In this document: positions 52,203-58,709 of the stretch, piece by piece
Layout of the letters: every line of letters begins with the position of its first letter
Position numbering within the stretch: position 1 is the first letter of the stretch
Source of the DNA: Prevotella nigrescens
GTDB lineage: Bacteria > Bacteroidota > Bacteroidia > Bacteroidales > Bacteroidaceae
Length of the DNA: 64,000 nucleotides
Direction: 5' to 3'
Assembly (NCBI RefSeq): GCF_031191185.1
Contig: NZ_CP133465.1
Coordinates: forward strand, 1,794,001 to 1,858,000
Translations under genes and position numbers: made by a program
The notes under the pieces: model-generated
The model's database searches: none
What the model was told of the DNA's origin: nothing
Seen by the model: only the letters and a program-made list of their open reading frames with translations

Positions 52203-53506
52203 TTCTTTCCTTCCTCCTTCTTGTATTTATTACGCCCTGCAGTTACAAACATGAGAACTGCGCCAATAATCAGCAAGTAGATCCCCACATAGGTGGCAGG
52301 CAGCCAAGGATCCGACACAAGTTCGTACACACTGAGCGTGCTCCATTTGCCCTGCTCCTTGTTAAAGTCGAGCTGGTAAATCTTCCACGTGCCTACGGTA
52401 ACAGGCTTGTTTACCTCTATGCGTGCCTTGAAGGTCTGGCCATCTTTGGTATAGATATTAACGTCGGAAGCGTAACGCAATGGTTCGCGAGCCGACATGG
52501 CTATCTCTGTCCTCTTGTCGAGCTTCAGCGTAGACATAGGGAACATGTAACTTCCCGAGCTCACCCAGCCTTCCTTCACCACGTTCCCTTTCTGCGCCCT
52601 GACAAGGATAGCCGTAGCAGCACCCTTATCCTTGTATTCAACGAAACCACCTGCATTAATGCGCATGCCAAGATCGTCCATTCTCATCATCTTCATCATC
52701 TGCGCCGGCATGCCCTTGATCATTTTAAGCATACCCGCAGGCAGTGCGTCTTCAATGTACTTCACGACCGTAATGTTCCAACCCATCAGTTCGCCCGAGG
52801 TGAACCCCCTCTCGACAATAATGTTCTCTGGCTTGTCGGCAGGCAGGCTCTTGCCCGACTTGGTGTCGAATATAGCCAGCTTGGGAGGATACTCGTCGAT
52901 ACTGAACTTCTGCAGTTCGATGGCAATCGGCAGTTCGTGCACCTGCTGGAAGTTGTCAATGCCACGCCATTCAGGCTTGCCTTCTTCGCAATACATCTTC
53001 AGACGTTGCATGTCGGCAGAGCCTAATGTTCCACAAGTAATGAAGATAAACAGTCCGATATGACTGACGAGCGAAGGAATGAACCGCTTCTGAAAGTGCA
53101 TAAGCTGGTGTATTCCTACTTCTGCCACGATTACAACGCTCCAGAGATAGATGAGAACGAACGGCCAGAAACTAAGCATGCGGCTGAGCCCGACAGGATC
53201 CATAGCCGGGTGTCCATCGGCAACCTGTCTGCTTAGTCCCATAATAACGGTAAGTACAGATGCAGTGGCAAGCGCAGGCACGGCAGCCTCAACCTGCGTC
53301 ATGAAGCGAAACAGATATACTTTAGAGCGCAGTGCATAAAACAGCCCTGACACTATGACAAGTGCAGTTAGGCCAATGATGTTGGCTGGCCACATGAACA
53401 CGAGCCACTCCATTGCTCCTATAGAGACTTGTAATAGGGCTCCTGTTATCAGAAGCCCTATACTTATTGCAAATCCCTCACGATATTTCCAAGGTTTATT
53501 CCACAT
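52199..53506 (-). CDS. ResB-like cytochrome c biogenesis protein
   Basis: A protein of 435 residues with membrane helices near residues 12-32, 35-58, 72-92 and 125-145, then a large periplasmic domain, and a last helix near 405-425. This is the layout of ResB/Ccs1, the partner of CcsA in system II cytochrome c maturation. Motifs: IGLLITGALLQVSIGAMEW and GRNKYKKEEGKK at the end. It is located between nrfA and ccsA in one minus-strand cluster, the standard nrfHA-resBC arrangement of Bacteroidota. Confidence 0.9.
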   Translation of the reverse strand: MWNKPWKYREGFAISIGLLITGALLQVSIGAMEWLVFMWPANIIGLTALVIVSGLFYALRSKVYLFRFMTQVEAAVPALATASVLTVIMGLSRQVADGHPAMDPVGLSRMLSFWPFVLIYLWSVVIVAEVGIHQLMHFQKRFIPSLVSHIGLFIFITCGTLGSADMQRLKMYCEEGKPEWRGIDNFQQVHELPIAIELQKFSIDEYPPKLAIFDTKSGKSLPADKPENIIVERGFTSGELMGWNITVVKYIEDALPAGMLKMIKGMPAQMMKMMRMDDLGMRINAGGFVEYKDKGAATAILVRAQKGNVVKEGWVSSGSYMFPMSTLKLDKRTEIAMSAREPLRYASDVNIYTKDGQTFKARIEVNKPVTVGTWKIYQLDFNKEQGKWSTLSVYELVSDPWLPATYVGIYLLIIGAVLMFVTAGRNKYKKEEGKK

Positions 53507-53548
53507 AATTTATGTCCTGTAAACAATTCTTGTTGCCAGTTATTGTCA

Positions 53549-55045
53549 TTACATTGGTTTGGTAATGAAGCGTCCATGCTTCTTTGCTGCCTGAATCCAT
53601 TTAGGAACCACGGTGTTGATGAAGTCTTTCTTCTGAGCTTTAAGTTTCTTCATGTCGAGACCAATGTAAGACTGTGCCTTTTCCTTTGTAGAAATGTCTG
53701 GCATTGGAACAGGCTTGCTGTAACCATGGCGTGCAAGAATACGAGCTATTTCAACACGTGCAGTCTGTGCGTAGTCGAGAGACATGGCGAGCAGACGAGT
53801 AACCTCTTGTGGTGCATGGAAGCTGGCTCCATGACTTGCTACAGCGTAATCCCAGCGCCATTGGCTCTTGCGCAATGCCTTTAATACTGGCTCCATCTCT
53901 TTGGCAGTAGCGCCCTTGTCCCAAGCGAACTTGGCTTCGATATGTGCACGAGACAGTTCTTTCTCCACACGGTTGCGAACCTGAAGCACTTTCTCCTGAC
54001 GCTCATATACATTCTGCCTTAGTGTCTCTTCACTCTGACGGTGGCAAGTCTGACATGTGCGGCTGATGTTTGCCAATGGAGAAGTAATATGGTGGTCTGT
54101 ATATTTCACGCCACCTTCTTGAACGTAAGGCATGTGACAGTCAGCACAACTCAGACCACGCTGACCGTGAATACCTTGCTTGAAGAGCTCGTATCCAGGG
54201 TGCTGTGCCTTTAAGATCTTTGTTTTAGAAAGTGGGTGTATGTAGTCGTAGAAGCCGATAGAGTCGTAATATTCTTCAGCTGCTTCGCAGGTCAGTCCCT
54301 TATCTTGTGGAAACTTAAGATACTGACCGTTGTCCTTTTCAAAGTAATACTCGGTATGGCACTGTGCACAAACCAACGAACGCATTTCTTGATGACTGGC
54401 TTTGTTTACATCTTTGCCGGCACGTTGCCATGCCTCATAGAGAGCAGGACGAGCTGGTTTCAGTTCCATCGTACGTGCATCATGACAGTCTGAACAGCCA
54501 ACGGTGTTCATCATCTCATTTCCCCACTTGCTCCACTTTGCAGCATAGAAAGCATTCTTACCCTTCTCGCGCATCAGGCGGGGAACGTCAGGACCTTTAC
54601 AAGTCCAACAGGTACCAGGCTGCATGTCGTCTTGCCCATCTACACCAGGCGAACCTGTACGCAAGATTTTGCGTAAGTCTTCAATAGCATGGCGATGCCC
54701 GCGAGGAGTATTGTAATCACGAGAGAATGCATAACCAGCCCACAAGATTACCATTTCCGGGCGTTGTTCCAAGACATCAGCCTCTTGTGAAGAATTATAT
54801 TTACTTACGAAAGAAGTGTCTTCCGTCATCGCCCAGGTTTGGTATTCCCTCGGGAAATCTTCAGCAAACTTCTCATTCTGACTTACAATAGAATCGGTCA
54901 TCACTACTCGGCGGTTATTAAACACTGAGGCAACTTCTGCGCGACGCTCCAACATAGAAGAACAGAGCATACCGAGAACGAAGATGATAAACATTGCTCC
55001 GCCGAAGAGCAACCATCCTTGCCATTTCTTTAATTGTTTAGCCAT
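53549..55045 (-). CDS. nrfA: Pentahaem nitrite reductase NrfA (cytochrome c-552)
   Basis: Reduces nitrite to ammonia with six electrons in the periplasm. A protein of 498 residues with an N-terminal membrane-anchor/signal segment (about 10-30). Five haem sites are visible in order: CWTCK near residue 147 (the catalytic haem with Lys ligand, diagnostic for NrfA), CSDCH, CAQCH, CADCH and CQTCH. The catalytic loop includes HGQRGLSCADCHMPYV and KYTDHHITSPL. It lies 11 bases downstream of nrfH. The active-site layout supports full function, letting the organism respire nitrite or detoxify it and nitric oxide. Confidence 0.97.
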   Translation of the reverse strand: MAKQLKKWQGWLLFGGAMFIIFVLGMLCSSMLERRAEVASVFNNRRVVMTDSIVSQNEKFAEDFPREYQTWAMTEDTSFVSKYNSSQEADVLEQRPEMVILWAGYAFSRDYNTPRGHRHAIEDLRKILRTGSPGVDGQDDMQPGTCWTCKGPDVPRLMREKGKNAFYAAKWSKWGNEMMNTVGCSDCHDARTMELKPARPALYEAWQRAGKDVNKASHQEMRSLVCAQCHTEYYFEKDNGQYLKFPQDKGLTCEAAEEYYDSIGFYDYIHPLSKTKILKAQHPGYELFKQGIHGQRGLSCADCHMPYVQEGGVKYTDHHITSPLANISRTCQTCHRQSEETLRQNVYERQEKVLQVRNRVEKELSRAHIEAKFAWDKGATAKEMEPVLKALRKSQWRWDYAVASHGASFHAPQEVTRLLAMSLDYAQTARVEIARILARHGYSKPVPMPDISTKEKAQSYIGLDMKKLKAQKKDFINTVVPKWIQAAKKHGRFITKPM

Positions 55046-55056
55046 ATTGTTTTATT

Positions 55057-55662
55057 TTATTTCTTTTCAAGTAAATTTTGTAACCACTGTGGCACTGGAG
55101 AAGAAGGAATAGGGGTCTGAGTTTCTGCATTCGGAGTGCTGCTCAATGTATTCATTCCCCCATGGGGAACTTCACGATGGCAGTCCCAGCATGCTTTTCC
55201 TGCACCACGTTGTGCTTCCATATAGTCTATTCTTCCAGTGCGCACTACTCTTGTATTGAGCTCTTTGTGGCAGCGAATACAATTATCCATTATAACTTCT
55301 GCCGATGCCTCTTCAGCCATTATAGCCTGTCGTTCCGATTTCGTAACAAAATAAGCCACGTGCTTCATACCGTCCATACCTTTAAATAGATATTTAGCAG
55401 CAAGGCTTGAATGTGGTACATGGCAATCGTTACACGTTGCATCTCGTCCATGACTGGAATGCGCCCATGTGGCGTAGTAAGGAGTCATAATGTGACAGTT
55501 TACACAAGCTGCGGGATCATCGCCTATAAGATAAGTCTGCATTCGCAGAAGATAGAAAAACAATCCTCCTAATCCCACAATCACACCCGACAAGATGAGC
55601 GATACCACTTTCTGTCGGTAACTTAACTCGGGAAACCATGATGTAAGCTTTCGCAAATTCAT
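55057..55662 (-). CDS. nrfH: Tetrahaem quinol dehydrogenase NrfH
   Basis: The membrane partner of NrfA, which takes electrons from menaquinol. A protein of 201 residues: a single N-terminal membrane helix (about 18-42) is followed by four haem sites, CVNCH, CNDCH, CIRCH and CWDCH, as in the NapC/NirT/NrfH family. The C-terminal tail (about 180-201) is Pro/Thr-rich. The first gene of the nrfHA-resB-ccsA cluster, with a -7 box at 55708-55715. Confidence 0.95.
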   Translation of the reverse strand: MNLRKLTSWFPELSYRQKVVSLILSGVIVGLGGLFFYLLRMQTYLIGDDPAACVNCHIMTPYYATWAHSSHGRDATCNDCHVPHSSLAAKYLFKGMDGMKHVAYFVTKSERQAIMAEEASAEVIMDNCIRCHKELNTRVVRTGRIDYMEAQRGAGKACWDCHREVPHGGMNTLSSTPNAETQTPIPSSPVPQWLQNLLEKK

Positions 55663-55707
55663 CGTAATTATGTTTATTCTATTATTCTAAATAAAAGTCT
55701 TTTCGTG

Positions 55708-55715
55708 CAAAGATA
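55708..55715 (-). promoter_or_regulatory. -7 box TATCTTTG for nrfHA
   Basis: The minus strand reads TATCTTTG, 45 bases before the nrfH ATG. Confidence 0.55.
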
Positions 55716-55815
55716 GTTAAAATAGTACAACTCATCAACAGTTTATCCCTATTTATTAGGATTAAATTATTTAAAAAACGTTTAATCAATTAATATATCA
55801 TAAAATAACAAATTG

Positions 55816-55831
55816 GGTAACAAATGTTACC
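55816..55831. promoter_or_regulatory. Candidate FNR/CRP-family operator GGTAAC-AAAT-GTTACC
   Basis: A perfect dyad with six-base arms and a four-base centre, the geometry of FNR-type sites. It is centred at 55823.5 between the divergent nrfH and PepSY genes. Relative to the -7 box at 55853-55860, the centre falls about 43 bases upstream of the expected transcription start, the usual place for a class II activator. A CRP/FNR-family regulator such as HcpR, known to control nitrosative-stress genes in Bacteroidota, is an attractive but unproven candidate. Confidence 0.55.
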
Positions 55832-55852
55832 ACTTGAGTAAAGCAACATTCG

Positions 55853-55860
55853 TATTTTTG
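55853..55860 (+). promoter_or_regulatory. -7 box TATTTTTG for the PepSY gene
   Basis: Lies 31 bases before the ATG at 55892 and about 22 bases downstream of the dyad at 55816-55831. Confidence 0.55.
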
Positions 55861-55891
55861 CTGATTAAGTTCAAAGCAAGTATAAGACTAA

Positions 55892-57373
55892 ATGAAAAAA
55901 ATGCATCGTTGGTTCGGACTAATACTTTGTCTGTTCCTCATAGGTTTTTGTGTCTCGGGTATTATTTTAAATCACCACGAGTTATTCTCGAGTATAAATG
56001 TCTCTCGCTCGCTTATGCCCAACACTTATGAATATAAGAACTGGAATCAAGGTCTGATGCGAGGTACGATTGCGAAAGGAGACAGTGTTATTATATATGG
56101 TGAAAATGGTTTCTTTCTTACCGACAGCCTTGGGTCGAACATACGAGACTTTAATAAAGGAATGCCCTCTGGAGTTGAGATGCGCAATATACGGAATGTA
56201 ACGCGTACTCGTTCGGGTGATATATGGGCTGTGGGAAACTTCCAGCTGTTTCATCTGGAGAATAGTAATGTGTGGGAGACTGTCGAACTGGACGGTCTTG
56301 ATACACGATTAACTGATGTTACTTCTCGTGGTGATTCTGTAGTGGTGGCATCTCGTAATCATCTTTGGTTATCTCCCAATACGGACAAACCTTTTAGGCA
56401 AATACAGCTTCGGGCAGGTACCGACTATGATGGGAAAGTGTCGCTTTTGCGTACAATATGGCTGATACATAGTGGTGCGCTCTTTGGTACTATCGGCAAG
56501 ATAATAGGCGATGCAGTTGCCATTGTTTTGATAATTCTTAGCATTTCTGGTGTCTGGTTTTTTATTGCCCGTAAATCTCGTGCAAGCAGAACACAGCTAA
56601 AAACGTTATATTGGATACATCGACGCATAGGCAGAATAACCATTGTGCTCACCTTGTTTGTAACAATAACAGGCTGGTTTCTGCGTCCGCCTGCAATGAT
56701 TGCTATTGTTAAAGGTCGTGTACCTGCGCTGCCTCTTTCAGTGCAAAGTTGCGATAATCCGTGGAACGACCAACTGCGTGCTGTCCGCTACGATTTCGCC
56801 AAGAAAGATTGGCTCATCTATACTTCTAATGGCTTCTATGTCCTACAGGATCTCTTCTCAACTCCACGACCAGTGAATGGTACACCAAAGGTTAGCTTTA
56901 TGGGCTTGTCATCATTCTATCAGGTAAAAACAGGTCAGTGGCTCATCGGGTCGTTCAACGGTCTATATTTATGGAATCGTGATGCTCAAGAAGGTGCACC
57001 AAGAGTCCTACCAATCGACAAGGACATAACGATGGCAGGATTCAGCAACGATTTCAAAGGCCCCATTCTCATTGATTATTACAAGGGAACAACCTATCCC
57101 AAGATGCCTGCCCAATTTAAAGATCTCCCGATGTCGCTTCATATGGCTGCGCTCGAAACCCATACAGGGCGTATCTACACTTTCATAAAAGACGGCAGTA
57201 ATGTCTTTTATATTGCAATTATTGGTCTGGCGATTGCATGGTGTCTCTGGACGGGCTACTACAGACCACGTAAGAATCGTAACAAGAAAAACAAAGACAC
57301 AAAGAAGCCTAAGAAGAGACGTCAGCATCTTAGGTTAGAAGAGGATAATGAAATAAATGAAACAAATGAATGA
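55892..57373 (+). CDS. PepSY-associated membrane protein
   Basis: A protein of 493 residues. The start KKMHRWFGLILCLFLIGFCV resembles the first helix of PepSY_TM proteins, which often carry a conserved HRW motif. Further helices lie near residues 205-228, 245-270 and 435-455, with a large extracytoplasmic part between the first two helices (about 35-195) and another (about 280-430) that both contain repeated beta-propeller-like turns (LFHLENSNVWETV, NGLYLWNRD). The C-terminus is very basic. PepSY_TM proteins are linked to iron/haem reduction or transport; divergence from nrfHA makes a redox role plausible. It overlaps the DUF488 gene. Confidence 0.8.
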   Translation: MKKMHRWFGLILCLFLIGFCVSGIILNHHELFSSINVSRSLMPNTYEYKNWNQGLMRGTIAKGDSVIIYGENGFFLTDSLGSNIRDFNKGMPSGVEMRNIRNVTRTRSGDIWAVGNFQLFHLENSNVWETVELDGLDTRLTDVTSRGDSVVVASRNHLWLSPNTDKPFRQIQLRAGTDYDGKVSLLRTIWLIHSGALFGTIGKIIGDAVAIVLIILSISGVWFFIARKSRASRTQLKTLYWIHRRIGRITIVLTLFVTITGWFLRPPAMIAIVKGRVPALPLSVQSCDNPWNDQLRAVRYDFAKKDWLIYTSNGFYVLQDLFSTPRPVNGTPKVSFMGLSSFYQVKTGQWLIGSFNGLYLWNRDAQEGAPRVLPIDKDITMAGFSNDFKGPILIDYYKGTTYPKMPAQFKDLPMSLHMAALETHTGRIYTFIKDGSNVFYIAIIGLAIAWCLWTGYYRPRKNRNKKNKDTKKPKKRRQHLRLEEDNEINETNE

Positions 57374-57725
57374 ATTAAGAATTAAGCGTATTTATCTTTC
57401 ACCAGAGGAAGATGATGGTTATCGGCTCCTCATCGACCGTTTGTGGCCACGAGGAATTTCAAAAGTAAAGGCGAGTCTCGATGAGTGGGACAAGACTGTA
57501 GCACCTTCAACAGAGCTTCGTGAATGGTTCGGACACAAGGAAGAGAACTTTCCCGAATTCGAGAGAAAGTATCGTATAGAATTAGACAACAACCCAGATG
57601 CAGCAAATTTTGCACAACATGTTAAAAAGCTTCTTAAAACAGGCAACGTAACATTGCTGTATGGAGCCAAGGACGAAACTTGCAATCAGGCTGTTGTTCT
57701 TAAGACTTGGGTATTAAGTAAGTAA
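57357..57725 (+). CDS. DUF488 family protein
   Basis: A small soluble protein of 122 residues. The family signature is present: IKRIYLSPEEDDGYRLLIDR then LWPRGISK near residues 30-37, WDKTVAPSTELREWFGHKE near 45-63, and VTLLYGAKDETCNQAVVLK near 99-117. DUF488 proteins are widespread and uncharacterised. It overlaps the PepSY gene by 17 bases; ATG 57366 is an alternative start that would cut the overlap to 8. Likely cotranscribed with the PepSY gene and under the same control. Confidence 0.92.
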   Translation: MKQMNELRIKRIYLSPEEDDGYRLLIDRLWPRGISKVKASLDEWDKTVAPSTELREWFGHKEENFPEFERKYRIELDNNPDAANFAQHVKKLLKTGNVTLLYGAKDETCNQAVVLKTWVLSK

Positions 57726-57806
57726 GACAGAAAGAATTAAATATAAAACCAAGTCTGTAGGATATAAGTATTAAGACGTAACGAAGTGTCTTCACCACAT
57801 AAAAGA

Positions 57807-57884
57807 TTAGATATCTCAAACCCACAAATTAGATATCTAACACGCTCGTTTCAGATATCTGTCACGCACGAATTAGATATCTGT
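57807..57884. repeat. Phased palindrome array, 22-base step, core AGATATCT
   Basis: Four perfect AGATATCT octamers start at 57809, 57831, 57853 and 57875, exactly 22 bases apart. Unit 2 extends to the 12-base palindrome TTAGATATCTAA; the others are shorter. Linkers differ (for example CAAACCCACAAATT and GTCACGCACGAATT). The same core and step occur at 38970-38999. Confidence 0.9.
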
Positions 57885-58005
57885 TTTTATAACGCCCTTC
57901 GAGAGGCTTTGAAAAGTATATAAAAATAGTAGATAAACGGTATAATAATCGATTTCGGCTAAACTGCATAACAACAATATGGACGAAAAGAATAATACAT
58001 ATCAG

Positions 58006-58054
58006 TTAATGCAAAACAAGACCATCTTGAAAAGATAGTCTTGTTTTGCATTAA
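58006..58054. terminator. Strong bidirectional hairpin between DUF488 and cupin genes
   Basis: Arms of 17 bases, TTAATGCAAAACAAGAC and GTCTTGTTTTGCATTAA, are perfect complements. The 15-base centre pairs further (ATCTT with AAGAT after one C-A mismatch), giving about 22 base pairs with a three-base loop. It lies 26 bases beyond the cupin stop and about 280 beyond DUF488. There is no long T run on either side, so it could be a terminator, an mRNA 3'-end stabiliser, or a palindromic element. Confidence 0.65.
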
Positions 58055-58080
58055 GTCGTTGTTGAGAATAATAGTCTGTT

Positions 58081-58401
58081 TTATCCTCTCACCATTGTAA
58101 TTATCATCTTAAAGCGTTGCTCAGCTTTCACAGAATGGAGCGCACCAGCTGGAATGATGAAGCTCTCTCCAGCCTTAATGTGGTTGTCTGTACCCTCCAC
58201 ATTGAGTACCATCTCTCCATCTATAACCTGAATAAACGCATCGAAAGGTGCAGTGTGTTGCGAAAGTCCCTGCTCCGCGTCGAAGCTAAAAAGTGTAACG
58301 CTACCAGCATTGTTATGAATTAACTCTTTGCTTACTACGCCACCATCAGTATAATCTACCAATTCGTTGGCATTGAAAATTTTTCCTTTTTCAAATTTCA
58401 T
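58081..58401 (-). CDS. Small cupin protein
   Basis: A single-domain cupin of 106 residues. The barrel motif is seen as AEQGLSQHTAPFDAFIQVIDGEM (about 42-64; the usual GxHxHxxxxE has here Gln-His and a Phe-Asp stretch, so the metal set is partly changed) and GESFIIPAGALHSVKA (about 78-93) with the late His. Such small cupins bind metals or small ligands; the exact function is unknown. Monocistronic: -7 box at 58442-58449, hairpin downstream. Confidence 0.9.
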   Translation of the reverse strand: MKFEKGKIFNANELVDYTDGGVVSKELIHNNAGSVTLFSFDAEQGLSQHTAPFDAFIQVIDGEMVLNVEGTDNHIKAGESFIIPAGALHSVKAEQRFKMIITMVRG

Positions 58402-58441
58402 AATCTCTTCTCTTTATTTTGTTGTCATTATTAATCTTCAA

Positions 58442-58449
58442 CAAACTTA
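58442..58449 (-). promoter_or_regulatory. -7 box TAAGTTTG for the cupin gene
   Basis: The minus strand reads TAAGTTTG, 40 bases before the ATG at 58401. Confidence 0.5.
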
Positions 58450-58709
58450 CAATATGTATGCCATATTAAGATAACAGCCGAACAAAAAGTAGTGTCCTAA
58501 AAAATGTGTAAGTTCTTTCTTTGTTTTTATTCATTCTTCTTTCTTCTGCTTCCAGAATTTCCATTGATAAATCTTCCTGGCATATGTTGTTTCTGTCTCT
58601 TCCATGGCAACACTTGTCAGGAGGAAAAAATCGGTGCGTGAAAAAGACGCTTTTTATCTTGCTGAAACAACGTCGTACCAGCAAAGAAATAAAAGGAATT
58701 TTGCGTTGC
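58450..58709. other. Intergenic region downstream of the subtilisin gene
   Basis: About 260 bases, T/C-rich, with one small stem AAAAAG-ACG-CTTTTT at 58641-58655 that may end the minus-strand protease transcript. No gene is supported. Confidence 0.4.

Larger units (their letters stand above)
57726..58080. other. Convergent intergenic region, no gene
   Basis: Holds the four-unit AGATATCT array (57809-57882) and a very strong hairpin (58006-58054). The rest shows nothing I can name. Confidence 0.6.

Noticed and set aside
57807..57884. CRISPR-like appearance of regularly spaced repeats
   Set aside because: The constant part is only 8-14 bases and palindromic, the interval is 10-14 bases, and no cas gene is present. 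A CRISPR has repeats and spacers of about 25-40 bases each.
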